Shown: piece by piece, positions 1 to 7,503 of the stretch
How positions within the stretch are numbered: position 1 is the stretch's first letter
How the letters are laid out: the number at the start of each line of letters is the position of its first letter
Origin: JAEUNX01 sp034004685
GTDB lineage: Bacteria; Pseudomonadota; Gammaproteobacteria; Burkholderiales; Rhodocyclaceae
DNA: 36,345 nucleotides
Assembly (NCBI GenBank): GCA_034004685.1
Contig: JAVEWG010000036.1
Location: forward strand, 1 to 36,345
Direction: 5' to 3'
Translations under genes and position numbers: made by a program
The notes under the pieces: model-generated
Told to the model about the DNA's origin: nothing
What the model saw: only the letters and a program-made list of their open reading frames with translations
The model's database searches: none

Positions 1-2
1 GC

Positions 3-557
3 GGCAAGTATGTCGAGGCCGCCCGGGCGGATTTCTACCCGGATGTGAACCTGGTGGGTTTCGCCGGCCTGCAATCCCTTGGCTTGACCGATCTGTTCCA
101 GGCCGGGAGCCTCCAGTTGGGGGTCGGTCCGGCGCTGCACCTGCCCATATTCGACGGTGGCCGCCTGAGCCAGCAGCTGGCGGCCCGGAACGCCGAGCAG
201 GACTGGGCGGTGGCCGAGTACAACCAGCGCCTGAGCGACGCCCTGCGGGAGATCGCCGACGTGGTCACCCGCTGGCGCTCCCTGGATGCCCGCCAGGCCG
301 AGCAGGGACAGGCCACCGCCAGCCTGCGCCAGGCCGGCGTCCACGCCTTGCGGCGCTACGAATCCGGCATGACCGACCGCCTCGGGGTGATTGCCGCCGA
401 GATCGAATTGATCAACGAAGAGGCGCGGGAGGCCAGCTTGCGGGCCGAACGCTTCACCGCCGCCGTTCAGCTGGCCTATGCCCTCGGCGGCGCTTATGCC
501 ACCACCGGCGACGCCGTCGCCCCCAACCCCAACCCCAACCCCAAGGAAACCCGATGA
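3..557 (+). CDS. Outer-membrane efflux protein (TolC/NodT-type), 5'-truncated
   Basis: This is the C-terminal 184 residues of an outer-membrane channel protein; the gene starts before the window. The open frame begins at base 3 with a segment reading ARADFYPDVNL, the repeat-2 signature of the OEP/NodT family. It is followed by a beta-strand stretch, the turn motif HLPIFDGGRL, and a long alanine/arginine-rich coiled-coil helix (about residues 60-150). Such proteins form the trimeric exit duct for EmrAB- or RND-type pumps. The C-terminus ends in an NP repeat and KETR, encoded by a short hexanucleotide repeat. The stop overlaps the next start (ATGA), so the three efflux genes are an operon. The family call is firm; the exported compound is unknown. 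Confidence 0.88.
   Translation, partial: GKYVEAARADFYPDVNLVGFAGLQSLGLTDLFQAGSLQLGVGPALHLPIFDGGRLSQQLAARNAEQDWAVAEYNQRLSDALREIADVVTRWRSLDARQAEQGQATASLRQAGVHALRRYESGMTDRLGVIAAEIELINEEAREASLRAERFTAAVQLAYALGGAYATTGDAVAPNPNPNPKETR
521..544 (+). repeat. Four-unit CCCCAA hexanucleotide repeat
   Basis: Four perfect tandem copies of CCCCAA lie in the last codons of the efflux channel gene and encode the NPNPNP tail. A one-unit slip would add or remove two residues without a frameshift. The repeat ends just before the AAGGA that serves as ribosome binding site for the next gene. Confidence 0.85.
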
Positions 558-1720
558 GCGACGACACCAACCCGGCCACCGACAAGAGCGGCCGCAATCG
601 GGCCCTGACTATCGTCGCTACCCTGGTCCTTCTCCTGGGCGCTCTTTACGCGATCTGGTGGGCCCTGGACGGGCGCTTTCATGAAAGCACCGATGACGCC
701 TACGTGGCCGGTAACCTGACCCAGATCACGCCCCATCAGGCGGGGGTGGTGGTGGGGGTGCTGGTAAATGACACGGAATATGTGGAGGCGGGCAGGCCCC
801 TGGTGCGGCTCGATGGCGACGATGCCCGGGTGGCCCGGGAGCAGGCCGAGGCCGAACTGGCCCGGGCGGTGCGGGATGTGCAAGGCCTGTTCGCCAACGA
901 TGGGGCCCTGAGTGCTCTGGTTGCCCAGCGGGAGTCGGAGCTGGCCAAGGCGCGGGACGACTTTTCCCGGCGCCAGGGTTTGGCGGGCACCGGCGCGGTG
1001 GCCAAGGAGGACATCGAACACGCTGCCGCCACGGTGAAGTCGGCTGAAGCGGCTCTGGCCGGGGCCCGGGATCAGCTGACGGCCGTCCGGGCGCTGACCG
1101 CCGGCACCTCGGTGGAGACCCACCCCACCGTGGCCCGGGCCGCCGCCAGGCTCAAGGAAGCCTATCTGGCCGAGGCGCGCACCACGATCGTGGCGCCCGT
1201 GGCGGGCTTCGTGGCCAGGCGGGCGGTGCAGGTGGGGCAGCGGGTGGCGCCGGGGGCGCCCCTGATGGCGGTGGTGCCCCTGGATACCCTGTGGGTGGAC
1301 GCCAACTTCAAGGAGGGCCAGTTGCGGCGGATGCGGATCGGTCAACCGGTGACGCTCACCGCCGACATGTATGGCGGCAAGGTGGAATACCACGGCCGCA
1401 TTCGCGGCCTGGGGGCCGGCACCGGCGCGGTGTTTTCCCTCCTGCCGGCCCAGAACGCCACCGGAAACTGGATCAAGGTGGTGCAGCGGGTGCCGGTGCG
1501 GATCGCCCTGGACCCCAAGGCGCTGGCCGATCATCCCCTGCGGGTGGGCTTGTCCATGCTGGTCTCGGTGGATACCCGGGACCAGGAGGGCAAGCCGGTG
1601 GCCGAGGCGGTACCGGCCGAGGCCGCCAGCGAGACTGCGGTTTATGCCGATAGCCTCAAGAGCGCCGAGGGCCGCATCCAGGCCATCGTTCGCGCCAACC
1701 TGGCCCGGACCGCACGCTGA
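554..1720 (+). CDS. EmrA-type membrane fusion protein (HlyD family)
   Basis: This 388-residue periplasmic adaptor would link an inner-membrane MFS pump to the outer-membrane channel encoded just upstream. It has a short cytoplasmic N-terminus, one membrane helix (about residues 17-38), then the EmrA signature STDDAYVAGN with a first half-lipoyl domain. An alanine/glutamate-rich coiled-coil hairpin (about 95-205) follows, then the second half-lipoyl (TTIVAPVAGFVARR) and a beta-barrel with the EmrA-typical LLPAQNATGNWIKVVQRVPV. Length matches EmrA (about 390). The start is set by AAGGA 8 bases upstream and an ATGA overlap with the preceding stop; the stop overlaps the next start by one base. 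Role: export of hydrophobic or toxic compounds, plausibly catabolic intermediates. The family is sure; the substrate is not known. Confidence 0.92.
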   Translation: MSDDTNPATDKSGRNRALTIVATLVLLLGALYAIWWALDGRFHESTDDAYVAGNLTQITPHQAGVVVGVLVNDTEYVEAGRPLVRLDGDDARVAREQAEAELARAVRDVQGLFANDGALSALVAQRESELAKARDDFSRRQGLAGTGAVAKEDIEHAAATVKSAEAALAGARDQLTAVRALTAGTSVETHPTVARAAARLKEAYLAEARTTIVAPVAGFVARRAVQVGQRVAPGAPLMAVVPLDTLWVDANFKEGQLRRMRIGQPVTLTADMYGGKVEYHGRIRGLGAGTGAVFSLLPAQNATGNWIKVVQRVPVRIALDPKALADHPLRVGLSMLVSVDTRDQEGKPVAEAVPAEAASETAVYADSLKSAEGRIQAIVRANLARTAR

Positions 1721-3279
1721 TGACCTCCTCCCCCCATTCTTACCCGCCGCCGCCCCTGGAAGGAGCAACCCGGCTGCTGGCCACTCTCTCGGTGGCTGCC
1801 GCGGTGTTCATGAATGTGCTGGACATGACCATCACCAACGTCTCCGTGCCGGCCATCGCCGGGGACCTGGGGGCGTCGCCGAACCAGGGCACCTGGGTGA
1901 TCACCTCCTTCAGCGTGGCCAACGCGGTGTCCATCCCCCTCACCGGGTGGCTGTCCCAGCGTTTCGGGCAGGTCCGCCTGTTCCTCATCTCCAACCTGCT
2001 GTTCGTGCTGGCCTCCCTGCTGTGCGGGCTGTCCACCAGCCTGGAGATGCTGGTGGGGTTCCGGGTGCTCCAGGGCTTGGTGGCCGGTCCGATGATGCCC
2101 TTGTCCCAGACCATCATCATGCAGTGCTACCCCCCTTCCAAAGTGGGCGTGGCGATCACCATCTGGGCCCTCACGACCCTGGTGGGCCCGGTGCTGGGGC
2201 CCAACCTGGGGGGGCTGATCACCGACAATTTCTCCTGGCCGTGGATCTTCTTCATCAACGTGCCGGTGGGTTTCCTGACCCTGTGGTTGAGCTGGACCTT
2301 GCTCAAGGATCGGGATTCCCCCCGGGTGCGGGCACCGGTGGATCGGGCCGGCCTGGTGCTGCTGGTGGTGTGGGTGGCGGCCCTGCAACTGATGCTGGAC
2401 AAGGGGCGGGAACTGGATTGGTTCAATTCCGGGGAGATCGTGGCCCTGGCTGTGGCGGCGGCGGTGGCCTTCGTGTTCTTCCTGATCTGGGAGCTGTACG
2501 CGGATCACCCGGTGGTGGAGCTGCGCCTGTTTCGGGACCGCAACCTGGCGGTGGGGACGGTGGTGGGGGCCTGCGGCTTTGGCATCTATTTTGGCGGGGT
2601 GGTCCTGCTGCCCCTATGGATGCAGCAGACCCTGGGCTATCCGGCGACCCTGGCCGGTCTGCTCAGTTCGCCGGTGGGGGTGGTGGCCATGCTGCTGTCA
2701 CCCTTGGTGGGAAAATTCCTGCTGCCCAGGTTGGATGTGCGTTACCTCACCACCTTTGCGTTCCTGGTGTTCTTCCTGGGGAACCTGATGCGTTCGGGTT
2801 TCGTGGTGGGGATCAATACCCAGGCCATCGTGATGTCCCAGATGGTGATGGGGGTAGGGGTGGCCTGCTTCTTCGTGCCCCTGACGACCCTCAGCTTCTC
2901 CAACATTCCCCCTCACAAGATGCCGGCGGCGGCGGGGATGAACAATTTTGCCCGGATCATGAGTTCGGCTTTTTTCACCTCCGTGTTCATCACCCTGTGG
3001 GATAGTTGGGCGGCCGCCCATCACGCCCGCCTGGTCACCCACATCAACCCCTTCGACGAGGTCGCCGTGACGGCCCTGGATCGGCTTCAGTCCGCTGGCC
3101 TGACCCGGGAGGGCAGCCTCGGCCTGCTGGACTGGCAGATCAACATGCAGGCCCACACCATGGCCTTCGACGACCTGTTCTGGGGGACGGCGATGGTCTA
3201 TATCGTGATGATTCCCCTGATCTGGCTGGCCAGGCCGGCCAAGCCCGGGCATGGGCCGACCATGGCCGCGGGCGAGTAA
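1720..3279 (+). CDS. EmrB-type MFS drug exporter (DHA2, 14 TM)
   Basis: This 519-residue inner-membrane proton antiporter is of the DHA2 family, the pump partner of the adaptor upstream. The sequence shows about fourteen hydrophobic segments. The TM1 motif DMTITNVSVPAIAGDLG carries the acidic residue typical of the family. Motif A-like GWLSQRFGQVRLF lies between TM2 and TM3, and the antiporter motif GPVLGPNLGG in TM5. Length matches EmrB (about 510). The start ATG shares one base with the EmrA stop (TGATG), indicating translational coupling. It is convergent with the Rieske gene on the other strand, 35 bases away. Family confidence is high; the exported compound cannot be read from sequence. 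Confidence 0.93.
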   Translation: MTSSPHSYPPPPLEGATRLLATLSVAAAVFMNVLDMTITNVSVPAIAGDLGASPNQGTWVITSFSVANAVSIPLTGWLSQRFGQVRLFLISNLLFVLASLLCGLSTSLEMLVGFRVLQGLVAGPMMPLSQTIIMQCYPPSKVGVAITIWALTTLVGPVLGPNLGGLITDNFSWPWIFFINVPVGFLTLWLSWTLLKDRDSPRVRAPVDRAGLVLLVVWVAALQLMLDKGRELDWFNSGEIVALAVAAAVAFVFFLIWELYADHPVVELRLFRDRNLAVGTVVGACGFGIYFGGVVLLPLWMQQTLGYPATLAGLLSSPVGVVAMLLSPLVGKFLLPRLDVRYLTTFAFLVFFLGNLMRSGFVVGINTQAIVMSQMVMGVGVACFFVPLTTLSFSNIPPHKMPAAAGMNNFARIMSSAFFTSVFITLWDSWAAAHHARLVTHINPFDEVAVTALDRLQSAGLTREGSLGLLDWQINMQAHTMAFDDLFWGTAMVYIVMIPLIWLARPAKPGHGPTMAAGE

Positions 3280-3314
3280 GGGGCCGGCGCTGGCGCACCG
3301 GCCCATGGGGGTAC

Positions 3315-4697
3315 CTAGTCCGTGCCGAAGAGGTAGCGGTGGATCACCCGGTGCAGGTTGTAGACCGCCGTTTCCTGCAGGGGGTTGGGGCGGCAGCCCG
3401 GAAAGCCCCGGGACTTCATGCCTTGCTGCACCTCGCTCATGTTGGCGAAGTCCTGGTGCTGGATGATGCTCACCTCCTCGCCGAACTGCTTGTATTCCTC
3501 CGGTCCCCACATGTAGCGGCGCTTGAGGGGGGGCTCGGCCCCCGGGGCGTAACGCTGCAATGAATACACCTCGAAGATGCAGTGGTCCGGGTTGTCGCCG
3601 TCGGGCCGCACCCGATAGACCAGGGCGCCGCAGAACTGGGGCAGGATGATCAGGTTGGGGAAGATGTGCCAATCCATCCCCGCCTTGAACAGATCCATCA
3701 GGGTGGCCCGGGGGAAACCCGCGCCGCTGGCTTCCCAGGCTTCCTTGATGACCTCGTAGGTTTTCATCCAGGCTTCCTCGGGGGAAGCGTTGGGGCGCAG
3801 TTCGGTGCGTAGCCGGCGCACCGCTTCGGCGTCCCGCTCGGTCCACATGGCGTTGAGCTGCTTGGACAGGGCGTCATACATGGTGATGATGGGTTCCCGG
3901 AAGTCCGTGGGGATCGGCGCGCCGGTGCGGGCGGAGGGCGCGCCGCCGGGGCGGGCGGTGGGGTAGCCGAAATTGGAGTGGTCGCCGTGGGCCTGGCTGC
4001 GGGTGATGTCGTCGCTCACCCCACGCACCTGGGGGTGAGTGGTATAGACATGGTAGCCCTCGTTGAAGGCCTCCAGGCCCACCTTCCAGTTGGAGGGAAC
4101 CTTCACCGATACGTACCAGCGGTAGCGCATCTTGTCGATTTCAAAAGGGTCCAGATACTCCTGCACCGGAGCCAGGTATTCGGCCAGGGGCGGGGCTTCC
4201 GGGTCCATGTTCACGAACACGAAACCGCCCCAGGTATCCACCCGGGTTTCCCGCAGCCGCAGGCTGTCCTTGTCCACCCCGGGGCAGCCGTGCCAGTCCT
4301 CCGGGTCCTGGATGTAGGTGTTCTCGCCCTGCAGGTTCCAGGTCCAGCCGTGGTAGCGGCAGTAGAAATTCGCCGCGTGACCAAAGCCTTCCTGCAGGCG
4401 CCGGCCCCGGTGGGTGCATACGTTGTAGAAGGACTTGATCTGGTTCGGCGCGACCCGCATGACCACCAGGGATTCCCCGGCGATTTCGTAGGTCACGTAA
4501 TCCCCCACCTTGGGAATTTCCTCCTCCCGGCAGGCCATCTGCCACGCCTTCGGCCAGAGACGCTCGTTTTCCAGTTGCAGGAATTCGGGGGAAATGTAAT
4601 CGGAAGCCGGCACGAAATCGGGCCGGGGTTTCTCGGCGGCCAGGGTGGCTTCGGTTGCCGCGCTGACTCGGGTGGTCTTGATGGTGGCGTAGGACAC
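3315..4697 (-). CDS. Rieske non-heme iron oxygenase, alpha subunit (copy 1)
   Basis: This 460-residue catalytic subunit of a ring-hydroxylating oxygenase would insert oxygen into its substrate using electrons from a partner reductase. The Rieske [2Fe-2S] ligands are complete: Cys94-x-His96 and Cys113-x2-His116. The mononuclear iron site shows NEGYHVYTTHP with His216 and His221, in a SRPBCC-type catalytic domain. I chose the GTG at 4697 because a strong AGGAGG lies 7 bases upstream; longer readings have no ribosome site and a low-complexity extension. It is divergent from the SDR operon and clearly paralogous to the Rieske protein at 6124 (shared CREEEIPKVGDY, NVC-x-HRGR). No beta subunit, ferredoxin or reductase gene lies nearby. 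The substrate is unknown; context suggests a polycyclic or steroid-like compound. Confidence 0.92.
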   Translation of the reverse strand: MSYATIKTTRVSAATEATLAAEKPRPDFVPASDYISPEFLQLENERLWPKAWQMACREEEIPKVGDYVTYEIAGESLVVMRVAPNQIKSFYNVCTHRGRRLQEGFGHAANFYCRYHGWTWNLQGENTYIQDPEDWHGCPGVDKDSLRLRETRVDTWGGFVFVNMDPEAPPLAEYLAPVQEYLDPFEIDKMRYRWYVSVKVPSNWKVGLEAFNEGYHVYTTHPQVRGVSDDITRSQAHGDHSNFGYPTARPGGAPSARTGAPIPTDFREPIITMYDALSKQLNAMWTERDAEAVRRLRTELRPNASPEEAWMKTYEVIKEAWEASGAGFPRATLMDLFKAGMDWHIFPNLIILPQFCGALVYRVRPDGDNPDHCIFEVYSLQRYAPGAEPPLKRRYMWGPEEYKQFGEEVSIIQHQDFANMSEVQQGMKSRGFPGCRPNPLQETAVYNLHRVIHRYLFGTD

Positions 4698-4953
4698 TGC
4701 TTCCTCCTGGGTATTGAACGAGTTGTCGGGGCCCTCGGAACCCCTGGCCGGGGCGGTCGCCATGAACCCGGGGCCGGGCTGGCGCCGCCAGGGGTGGGGA
4801 CCGAGGGTGGGTGAACCTGAAACCGCGCTCTCTGTGAGGAAGGTCCTCGTCCAGGACCCTTGGTCTGGGCCGGGCAAGGAGGATGGATGCGCCGAGGCTC
4901 CATCTCTACTGCGCTCCGGCTGGCAAGGCTATTGCCGCCGGGCAGATTTATCA

Positions 4954-4982
4954 TTGGCGGAGGAATTGTACGTACGTATAAT
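4954..4982 (+). promoter_or_regulatory. Sigma70-type promoter with palindromic operator, site 1
   Basis: TTGGCG (4954-4959), a 17-base spacer and a perfect TATAAT (4977-4982) form a good promoter toward the SDR operon. The -10 lies inside ATTGTACGTACGTATAAT (4965-4982), an 18-base palindrome with one mismatched pair around a perfect TACGTACGTA. On the other strand the same palindrome supplies TACAAT with TTTTCA 17 bases upstream, so it could also serve Rieske copy 1. A repressor bound here would block both directions. The TetR protein encoded at 9488-10135 is the obvious candidate, by inference. Confidence 0.6.
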
Positions 4983-5042
4983 TTTCTTGAAAAGGGATTT
5001 GCGTTTTTTGACCTTTCTCAAGGAAGGCCACTAAAAAGAAGT

Positions 5043-5073
5043 GTTGTACGTCCGTATTGTTTCCCGATATATT
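5043..5073 (+). promoter_or_regulatory. Second promoter with operator copy, site 2
   Basis: GTTGTACGTCCGTATTGT (5043-5060) matches operator site 1 at 14 of 18 positions, with centres 78 bases apart. TTGTAC (5044-5049), inside it, is spaced 18 bases from TATATT (5068-5073), giving a plausible second promoter for the SDR operon. Two operator copies each overlapping promoter elements suggest cooperative repression or looping. Confidence 0.5.
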
Positions 5074-5131
5074 TTCTCGAATCCAGATCCCGGCGTCGGT
5101 TGGCCGGGCAAGAAAATAAAGGAGGGGACCC

Positions 5132-6103
5132 ATGGCAGTTGTGGTTGGAGAAGGCGGGCAGCAAGGGATTTCATTCAAGGATCAGGTCGTGGTGGTGACG
5201 GGCGCCGGCAACGGCCTGGGCCGGGCCTATGCCCTGGATCTGGCGCGGCGTGGCGCGGCGGTGGTGGTCAATGATCTGGGCACCGGGCCGGACGGCGTCG
5301 GGGCCTCGGCCTCGGCGGCGGATCTGGTGGTGGCGGAGATCCGCCAGGCCGGCGGCCTGGCGGTGGCCAACCATGAGTCGGTGGCCACCCCTGAAGGGGG
5401 GCAGTCCATCGTGGAGGCGGCCCTCCAGCACTTCGGGCGCCTGGATGCGGTGGTCAACAACGCCGGCATCCTGCGCACCGGTCCCTTCGAGGCGGTGAGC
5501 GCGGAGTCCCTGGATCGCCTGGTGGCGGCCAACCTCAAGGGAGCCTTCCATGTCTCCCAGCCGGCCTTGCGGATCATGAAGGAGCAGGGCTACGGCCGGA
5601 TCGTAATGATTACCTCCGCCACCGCTCTGTTCGGCGAACCCACCATGGCGGCCTATGCCGCCACCAAGGGCGGACTTTTCGGGGTGATGAACTGCCTGGC
5701 CCTGGCTGGCGCCCCCCACGGCGTGCTGTGCAACGCGGTGGCGCCCCTGGCGGTGAGCCGCATGGCCGCCAGCGTGGCCGAGGAGGACGTGAAGGCCATG
5801 ATGGGGATCTACGAAATGATCGGTCTCCAACCCATGATGCCCGAATACGTGGTGCCCCTCGTCACCTACCTGGCCTCCCGCCAGTGCGCGGTGAATCAGG
5901 CCACCTACGGCGCCGTCGGCGGCTGCTTCTCCCGCATTTACGTGGCCCAGACCCAAGGCTGGCTGGGGCCCCGGGAGCGGCCGGCCACCGCCGAGGAAAT
6001 CATGGAGCACCTGGCGGAGATTGAAGCGCGGGAGGGCAGCCAGGAAACCCGCAGCGTTGCCGAAGACTTGCTGCGGGTCGCCCAGCGGGTCGGCGTAGCC
6101 TGA
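5132..6103 (+). CDS. Short-chain dehydrogenase/reductase, 17beta-HSD4-like
   Basis: This 323-residue NAD(P)-dependent oxidoreductase has a classical SDR fold: cofactor motif TGAGNGLG at 23-30, NNAG at 109-112, Asn134, and the catalytic triad Ser162, Tyr175, Lys179. The spacing and the NDLG after beta2 (residues 47-50) resemble the dehydrogenase domain of multifunctional enzyme type 2 (17beta-HSD4, 3-hydroxyacyl-CoA dehydrogenase). No hydratase domain is attached. It probably oxidises a secondary alcohol or a 3-hydroxyacyl-CoA. AGGAGGGG sits 6 bases before the ATG. It is the first gene of an operon with Rieske copy 2, the flavoprotein and the EthD-like protein, read from the two promoters upstream. 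The family is certain; the substrate is inferred only by context. Confidence 0.9.
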   Translation: MAVVVGEGGQQGISFKDQVVVVTGAGNGLGRAYALDLARRGAAVVVNDLGTGPDGVGASASAADLVVAEIRQAGGLAVANHESVATPEGGQSIVEAALQHFGRLDAVVNNAGILRTGPFEAVSAESLDRLVAANLKGAFHVSQPALRIMKEQGYGRIVMITSATALFGEPTMAAYAATKGGLFGVMNCLALAGAPHGVLCNAVAPLAVSRMAASVAEEDVKAMMGIYEMIGLQPMMPEYVVPLVTYLASRQCAVNQATYGAVGGCFSRIYVAQTQGWLGPRERPATAEEIMEHLAEIEAREGSQETRSVAEDLLRVAQRVGVA

Positions 6104-6123
6104 AAAACCAAAGGAGCATTCTC

Positions 6124-7503
6124 ATGTCCCCAAGCGACAAGAGCGGGCCGGCCCTGGGCCAGGTTCGCCCGGATTTCATTCCCCACGACCGCTACACATC
6201 CCGGGCGTTCGCCCAGCTGGAGAAGGAGCGCCTATGGACCAAGACCTGGCTGTGGGCCTGCCGGGAGGAGGAGATTCCCAAGGTGGGGGATTACTACACC
6301 TTCGATATCGCCGACCAGTCGGTGATCCTGGTGCGCTCCGAGCCCGACACCATCCGCGCCTTCCATAACGTCTGTCCCCACCGGGGGCGGGCCATCACCA
6401 GCGGCTGCGGCCACGCCAAGCATCTGCACTGCGCCTTCCACGCCTGGCAGTGGCACCTGGACGGCAGCATCAAGCGGGTGCTGGACCGGGATGACTGGTC
6501 TGGCTGCGACGGCATGGCGGACGGGGATCTGCATCTGGTGGATGTACGGGTCGGCCGCTGGGGCGGTTTCGTGTTCATCAACATGGATCCCGCCGGAGAA
6601 TCCTTCGAAAGCTTCATTGAGCCAGTGCCCGAGTACCTCAACTGCATGCAATTCGAGACCATGGGCTATTGCTGGCACAAGACCGTGAAGCTCAAGGCCA
6701 ACTGGAAGGTGGCCCAGGAAGCCTTCATGGAGAGCTACCACGTGATGGGCACCCATCCCCAGTTCCTGGCCATCGTGGATGAAAAAAACATCAGCCAGGC
6801 CCAGGGCAAGCATGGCCACCACCTCTATCTGTTCGAGCGTCCGCCAGGGGCGCCCTCCCGGCGCACCGGCCAGCCGGTACCCGAAGACATGCGGGCGGCC
6901 TTCAAGGGTTTTCTCGGGGCTTTTTCCCAGGTGGCGGACAAGACCGGCAACGGCCAGCAGTCCCTGCGCTCCATCCAGGCCGGCCAGCAGGCGGTGGAGG
7001 GGCTGCCGGCGGGCGCGACCCCCCAAGAGGTAATGGGCGCGGCGGTGATGGCCATGTACGCCGCCGCCCAGGCCGACGGCGCCCATTTTCCCCTCCCCAG
7101 CCCGGAGCAGCAGGCGGCCATGGGGGTGGACTGGAACATCTTCCCCAACCTCTCCCTGGTGTACGGTTTTGACGGCACCCTGATCATGCGTGCCCGTCCC
7201 CTGGGGGACGATCCGGACGCCTGCCTCCTGGACCTATGCGCCATCATCAACTGGGGGGAGGGCAAGGCGCCGCCCCTCCAGCGCCAGTACTTCGAGGACT
7301 GGCGAAGCCAGCCGGACGAGATTCCCTACCTGCTGGCCCAGGACCTGCGCAACATGGAACAAGTCCAGAAGGGCCTTCATTCCATCGGGCTGAAGGGTCT
7401 GCGGCCCAGTCCGCTGCAGGAGAAACAGATTTCCCATTTCCACCAGGTGCTCGACGGCTACCTGGGGGAGCCACCCCGGGAGGTTCTGCGCCGTGTCGGC
7501 TGA
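6124..7503 (+). CDS. Rieske non-heme iron oxygenase, alpha subunit (copy 2)
   Basis: This 459-residue ring-hydroxylating oxygenase is paralogous to the divergent copy 1. Its Rieske ligands are Cys84-x-His86 and Cys103-x2-His106. The mononuclear iron site is MESYHVMGTHP, about residues 203-212. The middle region (about 245-320) differs from copy 1, with a glutamine/alanine-rich stretch, so the two enzymes probably act on different substrates or positions. The ribosome site AAAGGAG lies 8 bases before the ATG. The stop overlaps the next GTG start by 11 bases. As with copy 1, no beta subunit or electron-transfer partner is encoded in the window; the reductase must come from elsewhere. The family call is firm and the substrate unknown. 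Confidence 0.92.
   Translation: MSPSDKSGPALGQVRPDFIPHDRYTSRAFAQLEKERLWTKTWLWACREEEIPKVGDYYTFDIADQSVILVRSEPDTIRAFHNVCPHRGRAITSGCGHAKHLHCAFHAWQWHLDGSIKRVLDRDDWSGCDGMADGDLHLVDVRVGRWGGFVFINMDPAGESFESFIEPVPEYLNCMQFETMGYCWHKTVKLKANWKVAQEAFMESYHVMGTHPQFLAIVDEKNISQAQGKHGHHLYLFERPPGAPSRRTGQPVPEDMRAAFKGFLGAFSQVADKTGNGQQSLRSIQAGQQAVEGLPAGATPQEVMGAAVMAMYAAAQADGAHFPLPSPEQQAAMGVDWNIFPNLSLVYGFDGTLIMRARPLGDDPDACLLDLCAIINWGEGKAPPLQRQYFEDWRSQPDEIPYLLAQDLRNMEQVQKGLHSIGLKGLRPSPLQEKQISHFHQVLDGYLGEPPREVLRRVG

Larger units (their letters stand above)
4698..5131. promoter_or_regulatory. Divergent regulatory region between Rieske copy 1 and the SDR operon
   Basis: This 434-base gap is without genes. The half near the SDR is much richer in A/T than its surroundings and holds two operator-promoter units, listed separately. 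Between them, CTTGAAAAGG (4986-4995) can pair with CCTTTCTCAAG (5010-5020), giving a possible hairpin in the leader transcript. The half near the Rieske gene (4698-4920) is GC-rich and I see nothing definite in it. The SDR ribosome site AGGAGGGG lies just before 5132. Confidence 0.6.

Noticed and set aside
494..1768. Long minus-strand frames opposite the EmrA gene (and similar ones opposite most genes)
   Set aside because: These follow from GC-rich codon structure: low-complexity H/G/R/P-rich translations without domains or ribosome sites.
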